Assembly (NCBI GenBank): GCA_949825065.1
Contig: OX463859.1
Coordinates: 19,371,177-19,435,176 of the forward strand
DNA: 64,000 nucleotides
Reading direction: 5' to 3'
From: Odontocerum albicorne
Taxonomy: Eukaryota > Arthropoda > Insecta > Trichoptera > Odontoceridae
Shown: one piece after another, positions 1 through 10,680 of the stretch
Numbering within the stretch: position 1 is the first letter of the stretch
How the letters are laid out: the number at the start of each line of letters is the position of its first letter
Made by a program: the position numbers and the translations under genes
Notes under the pieces: generated by a model
Databases searched by the model: none
What the model was told of the DNA's origin: nothing
What the model saw: the letters and a program-made list of their open reading frames with translations, nothing else

Positions 1-930
1 TCATGTGTTATTATCCGGTATCTCGATAATATCTTGAAAAAGTTTCAATTATATTAATTTATAAGAAGACTGGAGGAGATTCATCGGGCTGTTCCAGAGG
101 CTGTTTTTTTGTATAAAAAAACTGAAACAGTTCAGTTCGATCTCATCCACACTGATATGGGGCACAAATTAAGTCCCCATCTTGCGCGATGTACAGTTGA
201 ATATAAAAAAAGATCTTTATGATCGTGTGGCGTCACTTAGTGACGAAAAAAGAACTGCATCCAAGAATTTCTACTCCGGTGGTGATACACTTGAGGGTAA
301 AAAGAATAATAGCGATGACGGATTTAAGGTTCGACATTACAGAAAATAACTCATAGTAAATATACTTATAAAGGTCTGAAGTTCAAACAGCCAGCAAGTT
401 TTTAGTGCTATCATAGAAAACTGAGAAGCTAAAACGTTTAACTGTGACACAAACCATAAGAGAAAAAAATAATAAAACGACAATTTATAAAGTATCATAA
501 AGAGAGCAGACTTTCCTTACGGGCGCTCTAATAAGGAAGTTGAACCACTTTTATAGACAGATTAAAAATATAACCAAATAAATATACACAAATTTAGTTT
601 ACGGATAGGAAGGTTGTGGATGCCGCTAATAAATTAGGTACTTTGACTGCATATTCGTATATGATATTAAGAAAAATATATTTGGTAAAACACCACATAA
701 GACTTCATTTGATAAGTTGTCTACTAGTGTTGCCTAAAACTGCACACGCCACCCATATATTTAACACTTTGACGCAGACAAAGATCGATCCAATTGAAAT
801 ATTACTCGAGACATCGAACATTAAACAAAAATGATGAGCATCACTCCATTAAACACAAATGAAATCATCATTTTATTGAATATTACACCATAATAAAATG
901 GAAAGACCAAGGACCACGATCTACAAAGAA
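1..930. other. AT-rich sequence, no gene recognised
   Basis: I see no recognisable domain, RNA gene or terminal repeat here. A 72-codon open frame at 616-834 on the plus strand begins at an alternative start, has no known motif and is of a length expected by chance in this composition, so it is not called as a gene. Confidence 0.5.
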
Positions 931-2402
931 ACCTTTGTGGATCTTACGATATTCGATAGTAACATATTCATATTAAACCTTTGTGGATCCTACGATATGT
1001 GATAGTAGCACATTCAGATTTAATATTTGTGGATTTTACGATATGTAATAGTAACACATTCATATTTAACCTTTGTGGATCTTACGATATGTGATAGTAA
1101 CACATTCATATTAAACCTTTGTGGATCTTACGATATGTGACAGTAACACATTCATATTAAACCTTTGTGGATCTTACGATATGTGATAGTAACACATTCA
1201 TATTAATCCTTTGTGGATCTTACGATATGTGATAGTAACACATTCATATTTAACCTTTGTGGATCTTACGATATGTGATAGTAATACATTCATATTTAAC
1301 CTTTGTGGATCTTACGATATGTGATAGTAACACATTCATATTTAACCTTTGTGGATCTTACGATATGTGATAGTAACAAATTCATATTTAACCTTTGTGG
1401 ATCTTACGATATGTGATAGTAACACATTCATATTAAACCTTTGTGGATCTTACGATATGTGATAGTAACACATTCATATTTAACCTTTGTGGATCTTACG
1501 ATATGTGATAGTAACACATTCATATTAAACCTTTGTGGATCTTACGATATGTGATAGTAACACATTCATATTTAACCTTTGTGGATCTTACGATATGTGA
1601 TAGTAACACATTCATATTAAACCTTTGTGGATCTTACGATATGTGATAGTAACACATTCATATTTAACCTTTGTGGATCTTACGATATGTGATAGTAACA
1701 CATTCATATTTAACCTTTGTGGATCTTACGATATGTGATAGTAACACATTCATATTAAACCTTTGTGGATCTTACGATATGTGATAGTAACACATTCATA
1801 TTAAACCTTTGTGGATCTTACGATATGTGATAGTAACACATTCATATTTAACCTTTGTGGATCTTACGATATGTGATAGTAACACATTCATATTAAACCT
1901 TTGTTGATCTTACGATATGTGATAGTAACACATTCATATTTAACCTTTGTGGATCTTACGATATGTGATAGTAACACATTCATATTTAACCTTTGTGGAT
2001 CTTACGATATGTGATAGTAACACATTCATATTAAACCTTTGTGGATCTTACGATATGTGATAGTAACACATTCATATTAAACCTTTGTGGATCTTACGAT
2101 ATGTGATAGTAACACATTTATATTAAACCTTTGTGGATCTTACGATATGTGATAGTAACACATTCATATTTAACCTTTGTGGATCTTACGATATATGATA
2201 GTAACACATTCATATTAAACCTTTGTGGATCTTACGATATGTGATAGTAACACATTCATATTAAACCTTTGTGGATCTTACGATATGTGATAGTAACACA
2301 TTCATATTAAACCTTTGTGGATCTTACGATATGTGATAGTAACACATTCATATTAAACCTTTGTGGATCTTACGATATGTGATAGTAACACATTCAGATT
2401 TA
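931..2402. repeat. 46-bp minisatellite, 32 tandem copies
   Basis: The unit begins ACCTTTGTGGATCTTACGAT and repeats every 46 bases with no length change: 1472 bases is exactly 32 units. Most copies differ only at one site near the unit end, ATTAAACC versus ATTTAACC. The outer copies are more diverged: copies 1 to 3 and copy 32 carry private changes, for example CATTCAGATT in copies 2 and 32. The middle copies are nearly identical. The unit contains an imperfect palindrome between TTAC and GTAA. No open frame runs through the array. Confidence 0.97.
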
Positions 2403-3030
2403 AGTGTTCGTATTTAGTGTTAATATAAAATCATAAAAAAGAGTAGAACTAATAAAAAGGCAAAAATGTATTTTTAAAGACTACCGGGCATTATGACCCA
2501 TAAAGTCAATTAAAAGTTTTTACATATTTAACCACTGTTATACATCACAGGAAACAAATTTGCTGTCGATATAATAATGCAGAATTCGCTGTTCCCTCGG
2601 TCCTTTTTTTTTCATGGTAAAAAAATTAGATATCTACGCCCGTATTCTCCAGGGCATCAATATCAGGCTCCTCTTCATTAGAATTCTAATTACGTCATAC
2701 CAAATTAGTTTTATATTCGAACCCTTGGACTATATTTAGATTCAAGGCCCACTAGCGTGGGTTCTGCAGGCAAATGTCAAGAGAAGTGACCGAAAAAGTT
2801 TTCTGATGATCTTCATGGTCTAGTTGAAAAAACGGTTGTCTTCCAGCCTGAGGGTTACGAGTTCATTTCCGTTGATATCCACATGTTTACAAATGGTTCC
2901 AGTCTAAAAAAAATTGGTCAATAAGTGAATACATTATTTTGAATTTTATGAACATATTTTATACACAACTTGTGTCTGATCTATGAAATGTTTGATTAAA
3001 GAAATACATGGATATAAAATATATTATAAG
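2403..3030. other. Intergenic sequence with one SINE-like relic
   Basis: AT-rich sequence after the minisatellite. The only recognisable item is a decayed tRNA-headed SINE at about 2808-2925. Nothing else is supported. Confidence 0.5.
2808..2925 (+). repeat. Decayed tRNA-headed SINE relic
   Basis: The stretch has an A-box-like ATGGTCTAGTTG, a spacer with TCTTCCAGCCTGAGG, a damaged B-box-like GAGTTCATTTCC and then a degenerate GATATCCA plus A-rich segment. This is the order seen in the better copy at 25697-25925. The pol III boxes are too damaged to expect activity. Confidence 0.45.
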
Positions 3031-3110
3031 GTCTTTAAGAGTGTTGTACCACGTGGTTTGGTTTATGATGCGGACGTTTGAAATTTTTTGTAGTTTCCAT
3101 CTTCAGAGCT

Positions 3111-4061
3111 AAACCATTCAAAGTATTAACGAGACTGGGACGACACGAATCAAGGCAAACGAAGACCTAACAAAAGAGATTGCAACCGGTATTAAACAGG
3201 AGACAGTCTCAGCCCATTCCTTTTTAACATTATTATAGTATGGATAGAATCATAGAGGAGGTGACTTCTTTGGGCCTGGGTTACAAAATGGGAAATAAAT
3301 TGATCAGTATAGTGTGTTATACCGACGATACTGCAATATTAGCAGAAAACGAAGATAATCTTCAGAGAATGCTCTACAAATTTCACATTGCTTCTAAGAA
3401 ATACAATATGACGATTTCTGTCAATAAAACCAAGTGTTTAACAACATCAAAAGAGCCACTCAGATGCAAACTGATCATCGATAACGTTACCATCGAGCAA
3501 GTCATGCGATTCACTTACCTAGGTGTACAGATCTCTAGCAACAGTGACCTATATAGTGAAGTACGAGCGTAAAGTAATAAAGCGACATCTTTGGCTGGCA
3601 GCCTGCGGGACACTATATGGAGAAACAAACACATGCTAACCAAAAATAAGGTCAGGATATATAAGATATGCATCCGCCCCATCATGACATATGGGATAGA
3701 AGAGAGAGCCGATACCAACAGGAAAAAAAACCTTCTCAGAGTGGCAGAAATGAAAACCCCACGCTCAATCGCAGGCAGAACTCTTAGATATCGGATCAGA
3801 AATGAGACGATAAGGTCTGTCTGTGGTGTTGAAGACATAGCGAGGTGGAGAAGAAGCAGAAGGTGCTTCTGAAGGGATCATGTGGACCGCATGGAGGATA
3901 TAAAACTGGCAAGAATCGCTAAGCTCTAAAACCCTAACAGCAAGAGATTATCAGAAAGATCGCCGAAAAGGTGGAAGGACAGCTGGACGTCATCATCCCA
4001 GGACAGCCCACCATCACAAACAAGTAATACGACCTAAACCAAGAGGAGGAAGAAGAAGAAG
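3111..4061 (+). mobile_element. RTE-type non-LTR retrotransposon, 5'-truncated copy
   Basis: An insertion of about 951 bases carries only the RT C-terminal half and the 3' end of an RTE-like LINE. It is flanked by the 12-bp duplication ATCTTCAGAGCT. The 3' end is an AGGAGGAAGAAGAAGAAG tract, the simple-repeat tail usual for RTE elements. It lies inside a minus-strand PLE and is therefore younger than that element. Confidence 0.85.
3128..4026 (+). pseudogene. Reverse transcriptase C-terminal part, RTE-type LINE (broken)
   Basis: The translation shows RT landmarks in order: NEDLTKEIATGIKQ (to about 3199), GDSLSPFLFNII (from 3199), then SIVCYTDDTAIL near 3300 with YTDD at the YxDD catalytic box. 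FTYLGVQISSNSD follows at about 3510 and the thumb-like segment KVRIYKICIRPIMTYGIEE at 3650-3710, ending in a WKDSW tail near 3980. Breaks seen: two frameshifts upstream of 3240, a TAA at 3570 where the LINE reading continues in the same frame, and further in-frame stops near 3870 and 3930. The N-terminal endonuclease and RT fingers are absent. Not functional. The family is RTE-like by motif style; the exact clade is not certain. Confidence 0.88.
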
Positions 4062-4224
4062 ATCTTCAGAGCTCGTTTGCAATCAATTTAACCATCAATG
4101 GACGTGCGCTGGATATTGTTTGATCTATGTCGTAACATTAACTATAAAGTGAACGCATGGGTCAGTTAGGGTAACAAATGAGTGGTTTTCATAAGGGCTG
4201 AAGTGATATATATACTGCTTATTT

Positions 4225-4693
4225 TTTTTTTGTTTGAACTTCGATTTGATTATGGGTTATCATGCTGATTTTAAGTGGAATACGTTGTCATTGTTAATAT
4301 TGTTTGGATAATTGTTTATTACTATTGTCTCTTTAATTAATCGGGCATGATTACCTTTGAATTTGCCGAGTATTTAAGGTTCAAGTGAGAAACGATGACC
4401 TCTCTCGATGAAGTGTTCGGCCAAAGATAATTTTTCGGGATAAGCAAGTCTGCAGGCTTTTGTAATGCTTGGCTATTCTTTTATTTACCGTTCTCGTCGT
4501 TAATCCTAACATACAATATATACAACTCTTGCAGCCGGGCAATGGAATCTGTAAACATAGTTTGGTGTGAAGGGTAGCGGTATTTGGAAGATATTGTAAG
4601 GTTTCTAAGGTTTGACTTAGTATCTAAGATTGTTCGAATTTCATGTTTTTTGTTGGCGATTCTGTCCATCACCATCTCCATTTTTTTATCCAC
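4225..4693 (-). pseudogene. GIY-YIG endonuclease remnant of a Penelope-like element
   Basis: Three minus-strand frames join to a PLE C-terminus. First comes a linker with KYRYPSHQT; then a cysteine-bearing stretch PGCKSCIYCMLGLTTRTVN, which sits where PLEs have CxxC followed by YIG and a TxR motif; then PEKLSLAEHFIERGH, and finally GKFKGNHARLIKETIVINN, the usual PLE run to the end. The YIG is degraded and there are at least two frameshifts and one stop. In PLEs this nuclease nicks DNA for target-primed reverse transcription. This copy cannot make the protein. Confidence 0.72.
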
Positions 4694-5681
4694 TTTTTTG
4701 ATCCGTCGCTGATAAGGAGAGTAGTTTTATATGAGTGAAGAATTGATAAAAGTAATGTTATATCTGAGTAAGAACCCTCCTTGTGAGCTGTTTTTATACG
4801 AGTATATTTATTTGCATAATATAAGGTAGACTTCGACCATAGAAATATTTATAACGTATGAAATAAAATTTTGGATGTGCGCAAATAGAAAAAAATCAAG
4901 TAGTCATAAAAAATATAAATATATAAACTGCCATAAAAAAGAGAAATATTATATAAACTTTTTACCAAAGACAACAGGTTTAGGCTCAGAAGGCCCAGGG
5001 CTAAATTATGTGAAGACACAAAATAACATATATATTAATGCTAGTCTAGTTCATCTACTTAACACACATTAACAAACAAAGTTTAAAAACAAAGTTTCTT
5101 GCCATCACACTGGATTCATGGGTCTTATACACAAAAATAACAGTCATTAAAACGACTTTTACTGGTATAAATAATGTCTCTAAATATGCTCGAGACTACA
5201 GCAAACTCATAACTCAAGCGATACAATCTAAGAACTGAAGATTATGAGTGATTATTAGATCTATAATTATCGCATAGGAATATATCAGGTAATTTCCGCA
5301 AAACGCATTATTTGGTTCATTTAAAAAAATTTAAAAACACAGAACGTAGGGGTGCAAAAACGAATCAATCTAATTAAATGGTTAATTCACTATTTAAAAG
5401 TTACTAGATGTTTCCTCAATTATCTTAGAACAGGAACAATGTGAGTTGGGTCATTTTCATCTATATATACGGTCATACGAAGCTTGATCTTTTTTTTTAA
5501 ATTAATTTCAAAAGGAGCTTAAAAAATTCAGCAAGATTCCTCAAAAAAAAAATGAGATTCAACTCTTGATTAAAAAATTTGCACTTTACGAAGCTTGATT
5601 AAAAATTAAGCACTTGATAAAGCTGCTAATCATAGCTATTGTTGAAATATAACATTATTCAAAATAATCTTTGTCATAGTC
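4694..5681. other. Intergenic AT-rich sequence
   Basis: There is no recognisable gene or mobile element between the PLE and the hAT. Short open frames such as 4875-5072 are lysine-, asparagine- and tyrosine-rich, as expected for AT-rich noncoding DNA. Confidence 0.5.
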
Positions 5682-6210
5682 CAGAGGTCGGCAAAGTGCG
5701 GCTCCGGAGCCGCAGGCGGCTCTTTGGCCCCTTAAGTGCGGCTCTGGCACAAATATCCATAGGCAAGCGCGCAAGATTCTTTCCTTTTTCGGTTCTACAT
5801 ATTCATGCGAACAATCGTTTTCAAGCATGAACTTTATCAAGAGTAAACTGAGAAGTCGTCTTATTGATGAGAACCTGGAATCGTGCCTAAAATTAAGAAT
5901 AACAGTATACAAACATGACTTACTTAAACTTTCCAAGGAGATGCAAGGACATTGTTCACATTAAGTGTTTGTCAGTCGTTGTCATGATTTAAATTTATGG
6001 ATTCCTTAATTACATAATATTTTTTATCAAAGAACAAATTTTTTATTAAGTACGAAATCAAGTTTTATTCAGTGTACCCGTAATTTAATGAATTGCTAAA
6101 ATTATAATAAAGGTTTGCTAAATTAATAAACAGATTTGGCTCTCAAATTTTTTTTTAATCGTTGTAATGTACATATTTGGCTCTTTGGCTAATAAGTTTG
6201 CCGACCACTG
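5682..6210 (+). mobile_element. Internally deleted hAT transposon with perfect 8-bp TSD
   Basis: The left end is CAGAGGTCGGCAAAGTGCGG and the inverted right end is CAGTGGTCGGCAAACTTATT. The element is flanked by TCATAGTC at 5674-5681 and 6211-6218, an exact 8-bp target duplication, the hAT hallmark. At 529 bp it keeps only the C-terminal part of the transposase, so it is non-autonomous. The subterminal GC-rich GGCTCCGGAGCCGC contrasts with the AT-rich surroundings. Confidence 0.95.
5773..5964 (+). pseudogene. hAT transposase C-terminal dimerisation domain fragment
   Basis: The frame 5773-5964 reads FFGSTYSCEQSFSSMNFIKS and then a KLRSRLIDENLESCLKL-type helix, ending in a TAA at 5962. This is the hAT C-terminal dimerisation region: aromatic-S-x-x-CE-x-x-FS-x-M-x-x-IKSK-x-R-x-RL-x-DE. 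No catalytic Asp or Glu region, BED finger or start codon is present. The frame is open across the fragment, which suggests recent deletion or recent activity in trans. It lies wholly inside the hAT ends. Confidence 0.9.
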
Positions 6211-6846
6211 TCATAGTCCATTCATCTGGAAAATTTACAAACACAGTGAGCCCTTGATAAACCGGATTTCGGTTTCACGGATATCTGAATATCGTGATCA
6301 TCCCAGTCACGTGCACACTAAACAGCGTTTGCGGATATGCGGTTTGATTCCAAATATCGTAAATCAAATTGAAACCTCGCGAATTAATCATTTTGCACCT
6401 CATGATATATTATCAGTGTTAGGAAAATTATAATTCTCGTTGAAATCTAGACGATAAAGTGACTCATAAACCTGATTTAGAGCTTATTTCGAAGGATTCT
6501 ATAAACAAAATATTCCAAACTAATATGCAGTCATATGTGTGTGTCAGGAATTTCATTCGAATAAATATGCCTTAAGTTCAACAATATTTTATTTTATTTC
6601 AACAGTCAAATGACCTTTTTTGATACAAAGTATAAAAAACAATAGCATACATAATTTAACATTAACATATAAGCAGTGTAACAGATAGAAAAAAAAACAG
6701 TACAAGTAAAAAAAAACACAACAAAACAAATTCATACAATTCAATCAATTCAGCCCGGCAAGAACAACTTCTTCAATTTACTTAATATGAGAAAATAATA
6801 AAGACATATAAATGCATTAATAAGACGCCAATAATAGATTCTCAAC
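6211..6846. other. Intergenic sequence between hAT and mariner
   Basis: No motif is recognised. The open frame crossing 6167-6433 starts inside the hAT right end and is not a gene. Confidence 0.5.
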
Positions 6847-6848
6847 TA

Positions 6849-8134
6849 CGAGGGCTGCTACTTAAGTTTTGGGATATGGCAACACCACTGTAGATACGTC
6901 AAATTTGACATCAGAATCCTAAAAATTGACGTTTTTAATGGTGTACGTGCTCAGAAAATTTCGTCATACGAGTACTATTCGTGTTGTTTACAGTGACTTG
7001 AAAAATTCATCTCGGTCAAAAATGGAATTAAATCGTGAACATTTTCGTGTGATGATTTTTTATGATTTTCAACGTGGATTAACTCAACAACAGTGTGCCG
7101 ATCAACTCGCTTCGACTTTTGGGGATGAAGCACCGGGCCACTGTGTTTCGCTGGTTTTCCGAATTCAATTGTGGTCGTTGTTTGCTCCAGGACGAATTTC
7201 GTGAAGGTCGTCCAAAATCGGTTGTTGTGCCAGAAAACATCGATGCTGTGCGTGAACTGATATTGCAAGATCATCATGTGACTTATCTTGAGATTAAGGC
7301 ATGTTTGGGCATTAGTTCCACTTGCATACATTCAATATTGCATGAACATTTGGCCGTCAAAAAGATTTGTTCGCGTTGGATACCGCATAATTTGACAATC
7401 GCTGAAAAAAGGCTCGTGTCGATTGATCCAAAGAAATGTTGAAAAAATTCGATCGCGGTGCTTCAAAAGACGTCTATAAGATTGTGACAGGCGACAAATC
7501 ATGGATCTGTGCGTATGAGTTAGAAACTAAACAGCAGTTGACTGTATGGGTCTTTCAAGACGAGCCAAATTCAACAAAAGTTGTTCGCGCACGAAGCACT
7601 TCGAAGCAAATGGTGGCTTGTTTTTTCGGTATAAATGGTCATGTCGCAACAATGTCTTTAGTGAAACGTTGTACGGTCAATTCTTAATGGTACATCACCA
7701 TTTGTTTGCCAGAAATGTTAAAAAAAATGAGGAAAACCAACCGCCGAAGACGGATCATTCTCCACCACGACAATGCGAGCTCTCACACATCGACTCAAAC
7801 AAGTGACTTTTTGAGCACTCAAAACATCGAATTGATGGGTCATCCACCGTACAGCCCTGATTTGGCACCCAATGACTTCTTTTTATTCCCGAACATCAAA
7901 AATAAATTGCGAGGTCAACGTTTTTCGACGTCTGAAGAAGCGGTTGATGCGTTCAAAACGCATGTTTTGAAGTTACCTCATTCGGAGTAGAAAAAAGTGC
8001 TTCGAAAATTGGTTCAAACGCATGCAAAAGTGTATTGATCTTCATGGAGAGGGTTTTGAAAAACAATAAAGCCATTTTCGATGATAAATATTTGTTTTTA
8101 CTTACTTGTCTCAAAACTTACGTAGCAACCCTCG
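6849..8134 (+). mobile_element. Mariner (Tc1/mariner) transposon, 1.29 kb
   Basis: The terminal inverted repeats are CGAGGGCTGCTACTTAAG at the left (from 6849) and, inverted, CGAGGGTTGCTACGTAAG at the right (to 8134). Both ends abut TA (6847-6848 and 8135-8136), the mariner target duplication. The length of 1286 bp is full length for mariner. It encodes one transposase, now broken. The two inverted repeats differ at a few positions, consistent with moderate age. Confidence 0.95.
7022..8069 (+). pseudogene. Mariner transposase, full-length but frameshifted
   Basis: The start is ATG at 7022 (MELNREHFRVMIFYDFQRGL), the usual N-terminus of this insect mariner group, and the end is TAA at 8067-8069. 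In order it reads an N-terminal helix-turn-helix region, ATVFRWFSEFN and EGRPKSVVVPENIDAVRELI (second helix-turn-helix), ICSRWIPHNLT linker, VTGDKSWI (first catalytic Asp), ILHHDNASSHTS (second Asp), YSPDLAPNDFFLFP (third Asp, D34D arrangement). Breaks: a frameshift near 7110-7140, another near 7430, TAA at 7686 and TAG at 7988 (probably a Trp codon originally), and a last frameshift near 7990. It would cut and paste the element at TA sites; this copy is dead although all three acidic positions survive. Confidence 0.95.
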
Positions 8135-8924
8135 TATACATAATTACCTAAATCGATCTAGAATGTTTTGAAGTTCGTTCGAAATATAAAAAATCTTATC
8201 TCACCTAAATAAAAAAAATGTCGAAAATAATTCTAATTTATAGTAACAGATGTTGAATTGTTTTGATTTTTGTAAATAAAATAAGGCGAGTGCTGTAATA
8301 ATGAAATGATTGAATTAATATGTTTTTTTCTATACACGTCTTTATCATTTAACTGTCAGTTGATATGTAGCATTGTTGTGTTTAATACGGTCTTTTATTT
8401 GGGAAATTGATTGTGTTTATAGGCGTCATACATAGTGATCCCGTGAAAATTTATTATATTATCGTGTTTTATATTGCACTGCATAGCACATGTATCAGTG
8501 TTTGTATATGTAAATGATATATTGGAATTTGTTTTCTTAAATACAATTTTACATACAAACATTTTCCCTTTGTTTGTCTGTTTTTAATATAACACGGTTA
8601 TAACGGTTCAAAAACATAAAAACTTTGATACCAGGTATTGCCAGAGTTAATGTTTAGTTATAGTTTAACAATGTTTGTTCCAGACAGGGTTATGAAAATT
8701 GAATTGAAATATATGATGTAATTTTACATATGAAATACAATAATTTCCCAAAGTATGCCAAATTTAAAGTTTCCAGCTTATGAAACACTATAAACAACAA
8801 TGAAAATAGTACAACTAAGAAACATGACTTTTTTGTATTGGATGGTGTAATGTTAAACTAACCAGAAAAACAACTGTTAATTAGAAACAAAACGGAACTT
8901 TTTAAAAATAATTGGGAATGTGTA

Positions 8925-8992
8925 TCAAACCCGCATCTTCCGGGCTGGGAGACAAACATCTGACCGAGTAGGTCAAATAAGTCATTGAGAGT
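8925..8992 (-). repeat. tRNA-headed SINE relic
   Basis: In inverted reading this has a tRNA-like order: GACCTACTCGGTCAGATG near the A-box position, CAGCCCGGAAGATGCGGG and GGGTTTGATACACA at the B-box position. It is the head of the same family as 25697-25925, without a recognisable body. Confidence 0.4.
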
Positions 8993-9236
8993 CATATTAA
9001 GAGATGTTTATTAAAAAAATTAGAAGGATAAAACTTAAAGACATAGACAATATTTTGCTTAAATATATTAGAATGTCATTTTTTCGCAGATTATTCAAGA
9101 TTTGTATTCTATGTTGTTGATAACAGTACAAAGAGTTGGACTGATGGCCTAGTCTTTCAAACAGCCATAAATACATTAAAGAGGTCTTAATTGAAAAACA
9201 AACTTTTCAATTTTTTTTATCAACGAGAATAGATTC

Positions 9237-9300
9237 CTCAACCCCCCCGGATTGAAGACTGACGCCCTACCAACTAGGCTAAGAAAACCCAAATGATGGT
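9237..9300 (-). repeat. tRNA-headed SINE relic
   Basis: The inverted reading contains TTAGCCTAGTTGGTAGGGC, an excellent pol III A-box with its flanks, followed by TCAGTCTTCAATCCGGG. Only the tRNA-like head remains. Confidence 0.5.
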
Positions 9301-9846
9301 ATATTGCTCTTATATTTAAACGAGTACTTAATAAATCTGCATACAAATGGAAATCAATGCATTGCAGAATTGAAAAAATGTATTAAACCATTTAAATCGT
9401 ATTGTGAATTGCGTCTCTAAGGAGAGTTAATGAAGTCAGTAAACAACGTTATTAAATTCTTTTGCATTAAATTTGTATAACTATGGATTTCCGAGGATCC
9501 TTGGAGTAAATGTTGATGCAATATAAAATGTATAAAGACTTAAATTCACATACATTTTCCTTCGCGAATGAGTTGGCTCTAACCAGGGGCAAACGTCCAT
9601 TTGTGCAATATGCATGGTGTACACATGCAGCCTGTCTGCAGTGGCTGTCTTCATGAGTTTATGTCACTTTGAATTTTATAAAAGTTCCTTTTCATAAAAC
9701 GCAAAATGATTAACTACAATAAGTAAATTCGAATACTTAAAGGGAAATTATTAGATTTAAACGCATTTTAATTGATTGTGGTATGTGATAGCCCTTGCAC
9801 ACTTAAACACGTTTTAATAAGGATTGTGACGTTCTTGTATTATAAT

Positions 9847-9905
9847 ATAATAACATTTTAATGTATAAGGACATATTATATCCTTATACATTAAAATGTT
9901 ATTAT
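9847..9905. repeat. Perfect 25-bp inverted repeat, 9-nt loop
   Basis: The arm 9847-9871 (ATAATAACATTTTAATGTAT and five more bases ending AAGGA) is exactly complementary to 9881-9905. The loop is CATATTATA. No poly-T tract or gene adjoins it. Confidence 0.93.
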
Positions 9906-10680
9906 TTTCTCGGCATTTATTTACTGGATGAAACTAGATGTGACATCGGAAATGGGTATCAACTAAATTGATTGTGATCTGTGATAACCCTTGCATATTT
10001 AAATAACATTTAACTAACAGTGACATCCTTGTATGTATCTTAATACACAAATGAATTATTGATTTTACGGCGCTTTTTTTATATGACATAGGTTATGGGT
10101 ACCTACTTAAAATTCGCTGTTACCACCTTGGATATAAACAAATTTTGAAGAATTGAAATACACGACGATATTTACCATTATTGTCTACCACCTGGACGTA
10201 TTCTCTCAGTAACGAATAATGCAGAGCGCATTAATAAACAAGAAGTGACACAAAGAAACTGGTTCCTACCTCACATGTTTATACATTATTTGGTAAAAAA
10301 GAACATACAGTTATTTGCGCTAAGAATGTGCAACAAAATCCTGAAGACAATGGATGTCTGCATATAGCTATGTAAGTAAATTACTGATGCGAATGTTAAG
10401 TTTGTGATGAGAAGTTGTTGAGCATGGTATTAATGTGGTTTATGGTGCAGTTACATTTGTGTGTGATAGCTTAGGGCTTAAGTATGTGAATGTGTTTGTT
10501 ACACAAATGTGGTTGTGTTTGTTCCACAAAATATTTGGTTTTTTGCATTTTTGTGAACGTTAGTGGTTCACCTTTCGATTAAAAAAATTGTGACTTTTGT
10601 ATAGTTGAAAGTAAAAATAAAAATCTGTATTACTTAACAAGTTATCATATTTGTCTTTTTTTTTATTATTAATATTTTAA

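Larger units (their letters stand above)
3030..4693 (-). mobile_element. Penelope-like element 3' part, split by an RTE insertion
   Basis: On the minus strand this reads RT-EN linker, GIY-YIG endonuclease remnant (4225-4693), 3' untranslated sequence, then a hammerhead-like block. The block contains CTGAAGA, ends in AAACGTCCG and runs from 3110 down to about 3060. It is cut by a plus-strand LINE insertion at 3111-4061. The direct repeat ATCTTCAGAGCT at 3099-3110 and 4062-4073 shows the two flanks were once continuous. The far 3' boundary near 3030 is uncertain. Confidence 0.7.
8140..10680. other. Gene-free AT-rich stretch with SINE relics and a hairpin
   Basis: There are no coding features. 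tRNA-SINE relics lie at about 8930-8990 and 9237-9300, both in minus orientation. A perfect hairpin is at 9847-9905. Two diverged direct copies of a segment of about 77 bp, sharing GTGATA-CCCTTGCA, start near 9770 and 9968 on either side of the hairpin. Confidence 0.55.

Noticed and set aside
931..2402. CRISPR-like array of regular repeats
   Set aside because: The units are contiguous with no unique spacers, and the context is eukaryotic; it is a minisatellite.
7095..7442. Mariner fragments as separate genes
   Set aside because: They are pieces of one transposase separated by frameshifts and stops between shared inverted repeats.
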